DNA from: Dictyophora rubrovolvata
Taxonomy: Eukaryota; Basidiomycota; Agaricomycetes; Phallales; Phallaceae
Assembly (NCBI GenBank): GCA_029959195.1
Contig: CP114127.1
Location: 1,302,001-1,366,000 of the forward strand
Direction: 5' to 3'
DNA: 64,000 nucleotides
Part shown: piece after piece, positions 47,878 through 58,699 of the stretch
Layout of the letters: every line of letters begins with the position of its first letter
Position numbering within the stretch: the first letter of the stretch is position 1
The notes under the pieces: model-generated
Told to the model about the DNA's origin: nothing
What the model saw: the letters and a program-made list of their open reading frames with translations, nothing else
Database searches by the model: none
Made by a program: the position numbers and the translations under genes

Positions 47878-48838
47878 GATAGCAGATAGCTAAAGTCAAG
47901 GTGGTATGTAGACAAGCCAAGGTTCAAGCTCAAGTCCACAGTGGTCCATATTTATGCCACGCATCTCACTGTCATAACCCCAGCCGGTCAAACTCAAAAA
48001 GTTCGAACCTTGTATCACTCCCGTCGTGCCGATAACATTGTATTGTTATTTCGTCACGGCCATGTACTCTCAAATGGCGTTATTTAAATTGAGTTTGCAT
48101 TGCAGAAGGCATACAAACTTCGCGGATGAAATCGAGAGGAAGGAAGCCTGAGGTTTACTAGAGAACAAAGCTACCATTAGGCTATTTTCACCCAACTCTC
48201 ACCGGCAATCATCAATTGTCACAGTTTTCACTGGCAATTGAATGACGTGAGTCAACCATTCAAATCGCGTTATATGTACACAGCTTTAATAATGCGAATT
48301 CAGATTTATAACTTCCTGAAACCACACAACTATATTAATTGTGACCGTACTCTGAGCTTTCCGACTCTGACTCGTTCTAAGACGGGAACAATTGAAAAGT
48401 CAACTGACATTCTGATTACGGACAAAAGAATGTCTGGCAGAGCAGATTGAAATCATCGATAACAGAGCGGCCTCATAAAAGTGGTCGAGGCTGATTTCAC
48501 TGATAAGACTCAAGTACTCAAGTTTAAGGCTATCTGCGTTGGCACGCGCTCGGTCAACTCGGTTAAATGTAAACAGACGCAACGGAGTTACATCACTCCG
48601 AGTCTTGTATTCTTGCTTCAAATTCAAATCAAACTCGAGAAAGCTTTTACTAAGAAAATACTTTTATACCCAACGTTATCCACTAGCATTGATATATGAT
48701 TTACCCAGCAGATTCTGGCTAAGACTGGCACCATTATCCAGCGGGATGACATCATTATCTCGCGATGGAGCGCAGCAATATATATGCGGTATTCTCACAC
48801 CGACGGTTTTGAATGCTGAACCAAGTTAACTATCAACA
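47878..48838. other. divergent promoter region
   Basis: Lies between the F-box gene (-) and the epimerase-like gene (+). No supportable gene. Confidence 0.45.
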
Positions 48839-50338
48839 ATGTCTAAAGCTGTATTTATTACGGGGTGCGTCGAACAACGACGTCAGAAAATCAGAGTTTG
48901 AATCAATATCTTCTTTTTTAGTGTAACGGGCTACATCGGCGGCGAAACTCTTTCTCAGCTCCTCGCATCTCCCACAACCAAAGATCATTCCTACTCTGCT
49001 CTGCTTAGAAGTGCAGCTAAAGCACCTATTGTGGAGTCTTTAGGCGTTAGACCTGTTCTTGGTACTCTGAATGATAAAGATCTCTTGATCGAGGAAGCCA
49101 GAAAAGCAGATGTTGTCATTCATACTGCGGACTCATCGGATCATGTTGCTAGCTGTGAAGCGCTACTAGAAGGCATGCGAAAGAGAAGTGCTGAAGGAAA
49201 AGAAACGATATATATTCACGTGGTAAAAATTACATTTCTAACGAGTGTTGTTTGATTTTGTCTGATAAAGCTTTGGGTAATCAGAGCGGTACTGGTGTTT
49301 TGATTGATGAAGCTCGTGGAGAATATGGTAAGTTTTATGATGACGCGCAAATAACTTCCCTAATCATATCATTATATCATCTAGCTACCGAAGAGATTTA
49401 TTCGGATCTAGATCCTGATCATATCAATTCACTTCCCCCTACGGCATACCACCGCAACGTGGAATTGATGGTCCTAAACGCCTCTTCCGAACCTGGTTCT
49501 AAAACTAAGACCCACATAGTCCTCCCATCCACAATCTATGGCATCGCCGATAATTTATTTGTCGCAAAGGGGGTTGCCAATGATATCTCGATGCAAATGC
49601 CTGAACTCATTCGGGTAGGTGTTGCACGTGGACAAGGAGGTGTGGTAGGCAAGGGCCTGAATCTTTGGCCCAATATCCACATTAAAGAAAGTATGAGTTA
49701 AATTTACTTTTTCGTTCATCCCCCTTTGAACGATGGACTTTTTTTAAGTCGGAGAAGTCATCGCTTTGGTATTTGAGAAAGCTCTTGAGGGAAAGACGGC
49801 GACAGGTTGGGAAGGTTATTACTACGGAGGTCGGTTTCCTAAGCTCAGTTGGGATGATGCTGATTATCTCATTAACAGAATCTGGAGGTAAAGCAATCAA
49901 CATGGACGGGACGTACTTCCTTTATTGCTAACCACCGGATTCGTATAGAATACCGAGGCCTAGACGCTGCTCGTGTTGTTTCGGAAAGGTTGTCCACCAA
50001 ATATAACATTGGCCAACCCGAGCCTACGATACTCAGTGATGAAGATATAAAAAAATACTTGAAAGGAGTAAGCATTATTTTGTTAATTTCCCTTCGCTTA
50101 GTCTCCCTGATGCTGTTGTATTTAGTCATATTATCTGGGAAGCAATTCTCGTTGTCGTGGGGAACGTATCCGTGCATTGGGATGGAAGCCCACTTATTCC
50201 AATGATGATTTCCTTCGAAGCGTGAGGTCGGTGCCGTGCCTTTTTAATTTTGTTAGTGTTAGTGTCATTTATATGTCCGAATCTTATAGAGACGAAGTGG
50301 ATTATGTTATAAAATCGGATGCTTCCAAACAAGCGTAG
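48839..50338 (+). CDS. NAD-dependent epimerase / NmrA-like atypical SDR, with a frame conflict
   Basis: Exons 48839-48864, 48922-49222, 49285-49327, 49385-49690, 49749-49887, 49949-50067, 50126-50226 and 50290-50338. The N-terminal Rossmann motif is ITGVTGYIGGETL (GxxGxxG), followed by ADVVIHTADSSDHV, an SGTGVLIDEARGEY segment, AYHRNVELMVLNAS and THIVLPSTIYGIADN, typical of extended or atypical SDRs acting on small metabolites. The exons sum to 1,084 nt, one more than a multiple of three. The frame before intron 5 (ending RIW) does not continue into the downstream conserved-looking frame (EYRGLDAARVVSERL) although the intron 5 sites (GTAAAG, CTAAC, TATAG) look sound. So there is a one-base indel, a sequence error or an unusual splice. 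Substrate unknown. Confidence 0.75.
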
Positions 50339-50829
50339 CAGGAATTCTGAGATAGTGAATTTAGTTTTGGTAGTCATGACAGAAATTTGAAGATAAAATC
50401 CCAAACTAGCGATTCTCTCGGGCCATTATACCGTTTTGTAAAAGATTATGTGGGACGTTTGATATTTCTCTATTTTCCCCATTGCACCTGTCTCAGAGGG
50501 TGATTTCCAGCAAGCAAAGTTGTCAATTAGTAGAATGTCGGGGCATTTTTTTCGGCTTTCGGACAGTAACTCGACCCATAAGACCGCTAAAAAATAAATA
50601 TTGAACGAAACCAGCCGAGCTGCCGAGCTTAGCGCGCCGTCCTGAACCCAGAAGCCAAGCGTTGGTCCAGACTGTCTTGACAATCCTATATCATCCCCTG
50701 TTGGACAGACATCATCTGAACAGTCAGTATTTTTTTAGTTCCAGAAAGGAAATGATTTCTTACTTGTGCTTTTATTTACATTTAAATAAAGGTCAATACC
50801 CAACCAACACCCAACAGAAGTTGAACGTC
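50339..50829. other. intergenic
   Basis: About 490 bp between the epimerase-like gene and the pyruvate kinase relic. No feature recognised. Confidence 0.4.
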
Positions 50830-52350
50830 GAGGATCGGAGCGAGTCATGGATACAGGTGTCAATGTAGGTAATCTGACTTCCGAAAGACCGTATTTCCAT
50901 CGAGCCCTTTCTATTTCTAGTTCACGTGGATCTCTCTCATGGTTTACATCGGTTTCACCAGTCTATCATTGACCATACTCCGACTGTACGTTTTCCTAGT
51001 CGATGATCGAGAAGGGTAGATGCTTACCCTGACTGCATACCTGGTCACTATCCATCCCGTAGCTATCGTCCTGGGTACTTGTACTTGCTGTCCAACAGCA
51101 GGTTCTTACAGACTCTCTTACCGCTCTACCGAGAAGACCCGGAGACCCACACGGGGTCAATGAAAGACAGCCAGAATGTACGAACTACATTTCCATCCTT
51201 TCATTCTTTTTCATTCTCATTGAAGATAAAGATTAGCCAAAGGGCGTTCACAATCGCATACCATGAGTCGACTACATCGACTATATATGTCCATTTATCG
51301 GCGTTACCTACTCAATAGGCAGATCTGCTAAAGGTTATGGCACCTTGAAAACGAATATGCATCGGGGATGACATTGTGTTCTTACTCCTTACTCATCCTT
51401 GCTATTGGCAAATCGAGCGTCCGCGCTTGGGCTTTTAACGACGGGGGTCAATCCATCCAACAAGGGGACAATCTTCCAAAAACGCTAGCCGACCTTCCTG
51501 CTTTGTCAGTAACGGGTAAGAGGGATCTTCGGTTCAGTGTTCGCATCAATGTAGATATGATTCTCGTCTCCTTTATCCAGAGCTCTCAAGACGTCTATGA
51601 TACACGTACTGTTCTTGGTCCAGAAGGTGTAAATATCAAGATCACCTCCAGGATTGAAAACGAAGGATTGCAAAACATCAACGAGATTTAGCAGTTGGTG
51701 ATGCCAACCAGTCAAGTTTTTGTCTCTGAGAAGATGTTAATCTCGAATGTCATTTGTGCCGCGCAAATGTTAGAGGTAATGTTTTCTCTGCTCTGAGTGA
51801 ATGTTTATCGGCAATATTCAACGATTCCGTAGTCGATAGCGAACAATCCTCATCTCACACGTGCTTAAGTTAGAAACGTTGCCAATGCTGTGTTGGGCGA
51901 TGCAGATTATGTGGTGTTATTAGGCGAAACGGTTAAAAGCAGCTATCTAGTTAGATCTGGTACGTCAATGTCCTCCCATGTATCAGGTACAGAAGAGCCT
52001 CATGGCATGTTAGATTTCCTACGATGACCTGTCTTCTTGCGGAACGAGGAATTAGTTACCTATCTCTCTTTGAAGAATTGCGTGGCCTCAGGAACCGGCC
52101 GACTGAGACTGTTGAGACTGCCGGGATGGCAGCTGTGGTCGCAACATCCGAGCAGAATGTGTGCGCTTCTTGCATTATCCACCAGTGGCAACACAACCCG
52201 ATTGTTAAGCAAGTATCGGCCTAATACTCCAACCACTTGTGGTACGTGTTTGTCGCTAGTTTGGTTTATGCAGTCAACCCGGAACGAAGAGACTGCAAGA
52301 CAAACCCATCTCCATCATGGTGTTTATCTATTCCGTTACAATAATATGTA
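50830..52350 (+). pseudogene. decayed pyruvate kinase copy
   Basis: Fragments in family order, spread over several frames. LSHGLHRFHQSIIDHT (about 50935) corresponds to the FSHGSYEYHQ region. HPVAIVL and THTGSMKD (about 51050-51170) correspond to the IALDTKGPEIRTG region. NLPKTLADLPALS (about 51470) follows, then DTRTVLGPEGVNIKI, SRIENEGLQNINEI (51600-51690), and EKMLISNVICAAQML (about 51728-51775). VANAVLGDADYVVLLGET (about 51875-51930) matches the NAVLDGADCVMLSGET signature. The C-terminal TETVETAGMAAV and SKYRPNTP, TRNEETARQTHLHHGVY come last, near 52100-52340. Pyruvate kinase converts phosphoenolpyruvate to pyruvate. Key residues are changed and frames are broken many times, so this copy cannot be functional; an intact gene must exist elsewhere. 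Confidence 0.85.
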
Positions 52351-52978
52351 ACATATAATCTGGGACTAGGAATGACAAGTCGACGTATGTTTTTCACCTG
52401 AAAGACGTACTCTAGACTGATGTTGCTTACTTGTTATTATAGGTTGACGATCATTTGCTTTTCATCATGTATTCGGCTCCTCAGTTGAACACTATCAGAT
52501 CCGGAATGACTACCGTCGCTGTATAAGGTTGAATGGGACACAATAACATGATTCGTGCCTTTTCACTAGGGTTGTTGAAATAGCCAAAGGGCCACGATAA
52601 TTGAGGAACAGATCGAACCATTTGGAGAAAGACGCTTCAAAATGGTTCTTTCTTTGTCCATAGTCATTGTGGTTTTAAGTCAACAATTAGCAACCCAGAT
52701 CAGTTCATACTCAATATATTTGCTTGGGCTCGTTGTACTTATATTCAACGAAACGATGGCCAGAACCTTTTTTTGCACGACATTAATCGTCCATATTATC
52801 AACCTTTACTTATTTCCATATACACTGTTCAAGTGGTCCCATGTATGTCACAATATCTTAAAGTATATTCACGCCCGAGAGCTCAAGGTCGGCCATATAC
52901 ATATGACATTTAAATGCTTCGTTTATTGAGTACTACAGGACACATTGCAAATGAAGACAGTTTTTACTGCAGAAGAAC
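52351..52978. other. intergenic
   Basis: Between the pyruvate kinase relic (+) and the protease 3' end (-). A plus frame at 52642-52929 (95 codons) is hydrophobic and has no recognised family. Confidence 0.4.
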
Positions 52979-54844
52979 TCATGCTGTCGCGCTTGCGGCG
53001 CAGCTACAGGGACATGGGGCATCTGAGCCTGAAGATGACGACGAGCCGTTTGATGGAGCTCCAGTTTGAGGGGAAGAACCGGATCCAGAGCTTGTAGGTG
53101 CACCTTGAGCAAGTTGGGAAAAGCCGACAGCAAGTTGACCAAAGTCAAAGGTTGAGTAAACAGCCTTGAGGAAACTGAAAAACACGAGGTATATTAGGTA
53201 CTGTTAATATCAAAGGAAAGACCGAGAGCGTACACGTCTCCAAGGATCCACGCGTTACCGAGACCAATGTCTTGACCGACTATGGCAAGAGCGCACATGT
53301 TGGAGCCTTGTTGAATGGGGCCGAGGTTGAAGCTTCGCAAGGCGAAGGATTAGAGTATATTCGGGAATAGAACCAGATACTAGACGTACTCGTTGGGGTT
53401 CAGAGTCCAGTCTTTGCCACCCCAGTTGAAGGCAACAGCCGGGATGTTCGATGAACAGGGTACAGCGAAGACGCCGCCTTGCTGATCAGCCAGTTGAGCA
53501 CCTGGAATCTGAGCATAAAAGGACGTAACAGCCTGAGTGGGACCGACGATCAATGTAGTTCCACTATGGGCGGTGGCGTAAGTGATTGAAATTATGGACA
53601 ATAATGAAACATTACCTGTCAATGACGGTATCAAAGCCGGAAACCGCGGGTGCACCAGAAACTTTGGCGGTACAGTTGCCGATCTGCCAGAAGCCCATTG
53701 CACTAGAAAGTGGGTGGAACTCCGTCGAGCCGGTGAAAAGAGAGGTATCTTGACCACCAATGAATAAAGACGATCCATTCTCTGCTAATTTGAAGGAGAA
53801 TTGAGGGGCAGGGATTACACCCTGAGCGAAGGAAGTGAAGATGGTATTGTTAACACCCAATTGTGATATAGCCGGGAAGGCCAATCCCATAAGACTAATA
53901 GGTTCAGGCATGATAATAAGCACCCTTTTAAGGAAGGAACATAGAATAACACTTACCCGTCTCCAGGGGACTGAATCAAGTTCCCACTGATATTGTTTGC
54001 CCCAGCAAAGATTTGGTTTGTCACGTTTATTCCACCTAGGCTTACTATTGTTTGCGATGGCAGTTTTAGTTTTTTGTTTCAAATTACATGACACGTAGAA
54101 CTTACCATTGTCCTGGAAAGGAAAACCGGAGGCCGTTGAGCCATCTCCATAACTAATAGAGAAATTTCCGTTCAATGCACTGATTGTGGTGGATTTCGTG
54201 GGATCAAAAAGGTCCTTCCCTTGACAGGTCTGACAACCCGTCAAAGGAACCCAGAAATCGGATGAACCAGCTGTTATTACGAATGTTAAACATTAGACAG
54301 AAACCTTGGAATGAGCAGCAGTTCTTACTGTCGAAGTCAATTACGAAATTCTGTGCTGGTGTACCGACGGAAACAATTCCCGTCCATTCCAAGTCACCCT
54401 CTTGATCAGTGAGAGATTCAGATTGTCGTTTGTTGTGCGACATGGGATGATGGACATGTCGCATGGGCGGAATCACGACACCCTTGTTGGCAAAGAGGAT
54501 TAATTGAGGATCACTTTTAAAATTTGGAGACCTACCTCGTCAAAAGCCTCCTCGCCTTTATTATTCTTGAGGTTGAGGAGGCTCTGACGGTATTTGCTAA
54601 CAAAGCGATTCAGTAAGCTTGTTCAATTTTTTATGAAAGGAACTTTTTACTTCATTGTCAGGTTCACGTGAGCAATGGTACCCTCCATACTGAACTGTCC
54701 ATTTGCAGTCTTAACAGCACAGTGTACCCCAGGAGCAGATACGCTAGCGCCTCGTGGGACTGATGTATGTGGGGTATGCGGAATGGGTCCTGCGGCAGCA
54801 AAGAGTGCAAGTGCAACCGAAATTAAAGAGGGATTCAAGAACAT
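52979..54844 (-). CDS. pepsin-like aspartic protease (family A1), secreted
   Basis: Nine exons (54844-54651, 54596-54536, 54482-54329, 54270-54106, 54044-53957, 53894-53616, 53563-53390, 53332-53234, 53174-52979) give 469 residues. A signal peptide is visible (SLISVALALFAAAGP), followed by a propeptide and the two catalytic motifs: FVIDFDTGSSDFW (Asp 136) and DSGTT (Asp 313). Both motifs are split by introns exactly at the active site. A flap-like NFSISYGDGSTASG and a late WILGDVFLKAVYSTFD complete the fold. The C-terminal 40 residues are Ser/Gly-rich and end in a Cys cluster (CPCSC), beyond the usual pepsin end. N-glycosylation sequons are frequent (NNTIF, NGSS, NVTNQ). Extracellular protein degradation is the expected role. 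Confidence 0.93.
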
Positions 54845-56114
54845 ATTTTGTCAAAAAATCAAATATGGAAAGCAAAAAAATTGAAAAAAGGGGAGTTGTT
54901 GAAGAAAGAAAACTAAAACTAAAGTTCGTCAGACTAGATTCATAGTAACAAATAACAAAAGGATGAAGGAATGGAGAGGGATAATACTCACAGTGAATAG
55001 ATTAGAAGGGGGGAAAGTAAAGTAAGAGTGTTGGGAAAATCTGAAAGACTGGAAGGTTGCCTTTTTATTTAAGTTTTAGAACAGCCGCCGCATGGCTATT
55101 CATCCAATGAAATACAAGTTCGACGCCAAATCATCAACATGATGAAGGCAACTTTTTTGATGTGAGTTGAGTTATGACGGCGATGGCTGTGGTGTATCAC
55201 TCCAACCGCAAAAATCGCAAATTGATAGAAGGTGACGAATAAAAGGTGATGGAACTGAGCGCTGTGTTTGTGTTAGTAACTCACATTGAGACTAAATTCC
55301 AATTACAACGTACTAAAAACTAGATATTTAGGTCCTATTAAAGGATAGTCTCTGCGATTTGCCATTGAGGTACTAAGACCGCAGCGATACCTATTTTTGA
55401 CGTCAGTAAAATTGGATTTCCAACCCTTAGATTCTCCGTGTGAATGCGCTGTTGTTTCGGATTGGATCAAGGATACGCCAGAATTGATTTAGACCGCATA
55501 TCCAAATATAACTAAGTGCCAGCCGCTGCGAAATCTTCCAGAAGGCGCACAGCTGTTATAAAGAGTTACTTTCAGAAGGCGACGCTGTACACTGATCTGA
55601 GACATGCCGCATGCCGTTAATCATATGCAGCATCAACAATCAGTATCATTGAGAGCAGTTCAGGACCTATGCTCGATTCTGATAGTTTCCAGATCCCTAC
55701 GTTGTCAACAGACAATAGTCCCTTTATACACGTATGTATAGCTGAAGGATGATCAACAACCTCTCCCACGAAGACAACGCAGCTGAGGGGGCAAACTTGT
55801 TCAGACACCTTGTCTTGAAGCAGAGATTTTGGGATAATGTGTCTCGGAGGAGGAAAGTTGAGTATGGAAGTCCTTCGTGAGTATCCTTCTCAACTCAAAA
55901 ATCTGGCACGTCGGAATCTGAACACCAGTGGGATTAGAAGCCTGTATATTCTCCGATGAGAGGAAAGAATTCCACACCCACATGGGATAGTCCTTATCAT
56001 TGGAAAAACACAGCGCCAACCAACGTGAACAGCGAGTTCGATGGCATTGGCAACATTGACGTGGCCGAGCCGGTCCTCAGCCGGAACAACTCCACACGGT
56101 CAGGTGATCAAGAG

Positions 56115-56120
56115 CACGTG
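56115..56120. promoter_or_regulatory. E-box CACGTG, distal, upstream of the CBF1-like gene
   Basis: Palindromic CACGTG about 226 bp upstream of the ATG. It is the core site of Cbf1-type bHLH factors. Confidence 0.5.
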
Positions 56121-56224
56121 CATCCCCCTTACGACACCTTCCAAACATGGCAACTGGCCTATGCGCTATTTTCAAGCGGCGCTTCGGATAAAGACGGTGA
56201 GGGTTACCGACTACTTAAAAGGAT

Positions 56225-56230
56225 CACGTG
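56225..56230. promoter_or_regulatory. E-box in ATCACGTG context, upstream of the CBF1-like gene
   Basis: ATCACGTG matches the yeast CDEI/Cbf1 consensus RTCACRTG. It lies about 116 bp upstream of the ATG of the Cbf1-like gene itself, suggesting possible autoregulation. Confidence 0.55.
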
Positions 56231-56345
56231 TCTACAAGACCCCCGCGCCTTGTCACGTTACCCCCACCAGCGCAAATCAAGGTCCAAGGACCCTCACATT
56301 CACATTATCTGCCATAAATAACGACTTTCACTTTCTTTCTTCTGG

Positions 56346-58018
56346 ATGACACAATTTCCTCCCCAAAGTATGTCGGACGTTCAGCTGCAAAGCCAGCCGC
56401 CGCAATCCGATATTCAATCGCACCAGCATCCACAATCGCACCACCTTCACTCTCATACTCAAGCAGCTAATCAGAATCTCAACTTGAACCCCATGCTCAA
56501 CCCTGGTGCTTCTATGTCAACTTCCCAAGGTCCCGTTCAAGGACTTTCAGTAATGCAGGATCCCAACTTGGATCCCAAATTATCCGGCCTTAATGAACCC
56601 GCAAAGCTTAATCTTCCTGGTATCTTACCACCAAATGTTGACCCGAGGTTAGGGCAACTCGATGTTCGCAATTTTAGTCCTAAGGAGCTTCTGCAGTTAC
56701 TTAAGCAAATTCCCTTATTGCAAGTGGGTTTTCCGCCGTTTATAAAACGTTATCGATCTGTTTGTAATGTTATCTCAGGAGAATGCTGCTGCTGCGAAGA
56801 GGAGATCTAATTCTAATGCAACGTGCGTTCGCCCGCGCCCTTTCAAAGTCAATTATGCTCACAGCACACTAACGGTAGACAACCTACTGCTGGTCCTTCT
56901 ACTTTACCCAACATACAACCTCCAGTACAACCGCCACCATTGCCCGCCACACCGCCGTCACCCACCACTGTGAGTCCGTCATAATAGTGCGCGCTACTTG
57001 TTCACTTATCCATCAAACTTTTGCCAGCCATCCAAAGGTATGAAACGTAAACGAGGCAGGGTAGGCGAAGATGGAGAAGAATTGGATGCGGAAGACTGGT
57101 CAAGGCAAAGAAAAGATAATCACGTGAGTCACAATTAGTCCCTGTGATTACTTGATTATTCATTTACGCCGTTTCTTATTCTGAACCCCTTGACAGAAAG
57201 AAGTCGAACGAAGAAGACGTGGAAATATTAACCACGGTATCAATGAGCTGGCGAGGGTCGTCCCATTCGCTGGCACTGACCGAGCAAAGGCAAGTGTGTC
57301 TCCGTATCAATATATATCATCTCCGTCGTTATAACCCTCGTTTCATTCGCCACAGAGTGCCATACTTCATCGTGCGGTTACTTATATTCATCACCTAAAG
57401 GAAAATGAAGCAAGGAATATTGAAAAATGGACGTTAGAGAAGCTGCTCATGGATCAGGTGAACTATTGTCTCTCTGTTGCATTTTATCTTGACTAAGTTT
57501 TATTCGCTGTACACGCAAGGCTATGGCTGATCTTCAATTACAATTAGAGGAAATGCGGAAACTTTGGGAGGAAGAGCGTCAAGCTAAACAGCGTGCTTTA
57601 CTCGAACTGGACGTTATCAGATCCTCAGGGGTCAACGCGAACATCCCAACAGGTGCCAATGTGCAACAGGTTCATCTCAATCCAGACTTCGACATCCCTG
57701 TACCTACTGACACGAAACGTCCAGAGCACACCTTCTAATGGCAATCAAACCACCAGAGAAAGAAGTTCTTCGGTGAACAATCCTGCCCCGGCAGCATATG
57801 AATCCCGGGCGATGTACCAGGCTCCTCCCCACCAACAACGGCTAACCGGATCAGCCGTTAACGATGATGATGAGAAGCACGAAGACAGTTATGCTATTTC
57901 GACACAAATTCATGAGAATGTTGACGACGATGAGGATGCTGAAGATGAGGATGCAGAACACCAGGGCGACGATGACGACGACGACGAAGATGGCGGTGAG
58001 GACGAAGGGAAAGCGTGA
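56346..58018 (+). CDS. CBF1: bHLH transcription factor, Cbf1-like
   Basis: Eight exons (56346-56723, 56779-56822, 56879-56969, 57028-57123, 57197-57289, 57356-57457, 57520-57669, 57725-58018) give 415 residues. The N-terminus is Gln/His/Pro-rich. The bHLH (about 200-255) reads KDNHKEVERRRRGNINHGIN, then ELARVVP, then DRAKSAILHRAVTYIHHLKE, with basic-region His/Glu/Arg typical of CACGTG binders. A coiled coil (ENEARNIEKWTLEKLLMDQ onward) supports dimerisation. The C-terminus is a long Asp/Glu tail. Yeast Cbf1 acts at centromeres and methionine-gene promoters. Intron 5 (57290-57355) has donor AAG/gcaagt and is GC-AG. The intron 4 donor lies within AATCACGTGAGT, itself an E-box. The exon 3 acceptor and intron 7 are the least certain. 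Confidence 0.9.
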
Positions 58019-58699
58019 ATGGTATGAGACGGGGTCGTATAAACGATCCGTCTGTTTCCTTCTTTTCTTTTCTTTTTTCAAATGCTATGTGTATTTTTTG
58101 TTCCGGCTTTGTTTCATAGAGGAATGTCAAGGGATGTTACGCGTTTGACGTTGACGTTCAGGTGCTTTTACGTAATGGACTTCATTAACTGCTGAGTCAA
58201 CACGGGACGCCAGTAATTTAAACACTGGTTTTTCCTTGAAAATAATGTCTGGAGCTTTTAATCTTTCTCATGTTCTGAATGCAAAAAGCGAGACAGCGAG
58301 AAGGCGAGACTTGAGATCCTTGAAAGCTTGCCGAACCCCACCAAACAGCCGGTTACCCTTTTCATCTTAAACAAGGACGGTTTACATCTCTAGACCCTGC
58401 TTTGGCCGATCCTTTTGACCCAAAACACGGCGGAATCAAAGCGGTTATACGTCGTACGAGTGCCCAAAGAGCTCTCACGCTACGAACTTGAAGACCCGAC
58501 CCGTCTTTGGAGAATACCTTTCTATGGCATTTAAAAGAAGAACAATATATATGAGCAAAGCTCATTTGTAATACCAAAAACGTCCCACTTGATGACCGTA
58601 GCTTTGGGAGAGCGGGTAGACACCACAACAGTTCCGCATCTCGGGATCCTAACTTTCTTGCTGTTTCTGAGATAGGCCACATTCGTTCTGCAGAGAATG
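58019..58699. other. intergenic
   Basis: 3' region of the CBF1-like gene. A minus frame at 58362-58682 (106 codons) has no recognised family. Confidence 0.4.

Larger units (their letters stand above)
54845..56345. other. divergent promoter region between protease and CBF1-like gene
   Basis: 1.5 kb between divergent genes. An ATAAAAAGG element on the minus strand near 55060-55070 could serve the protease. Two CACGTG E-boxes sit near the plus-strand gene. No coding feature supported. Confidence 0.5.

Noticed and set aside
57864-58148. Met-rich frame over the CBF1-like acidic tail
   Set aside because: It is the shifted reading of the GAT/GAC/GAG-rich acidic tail.
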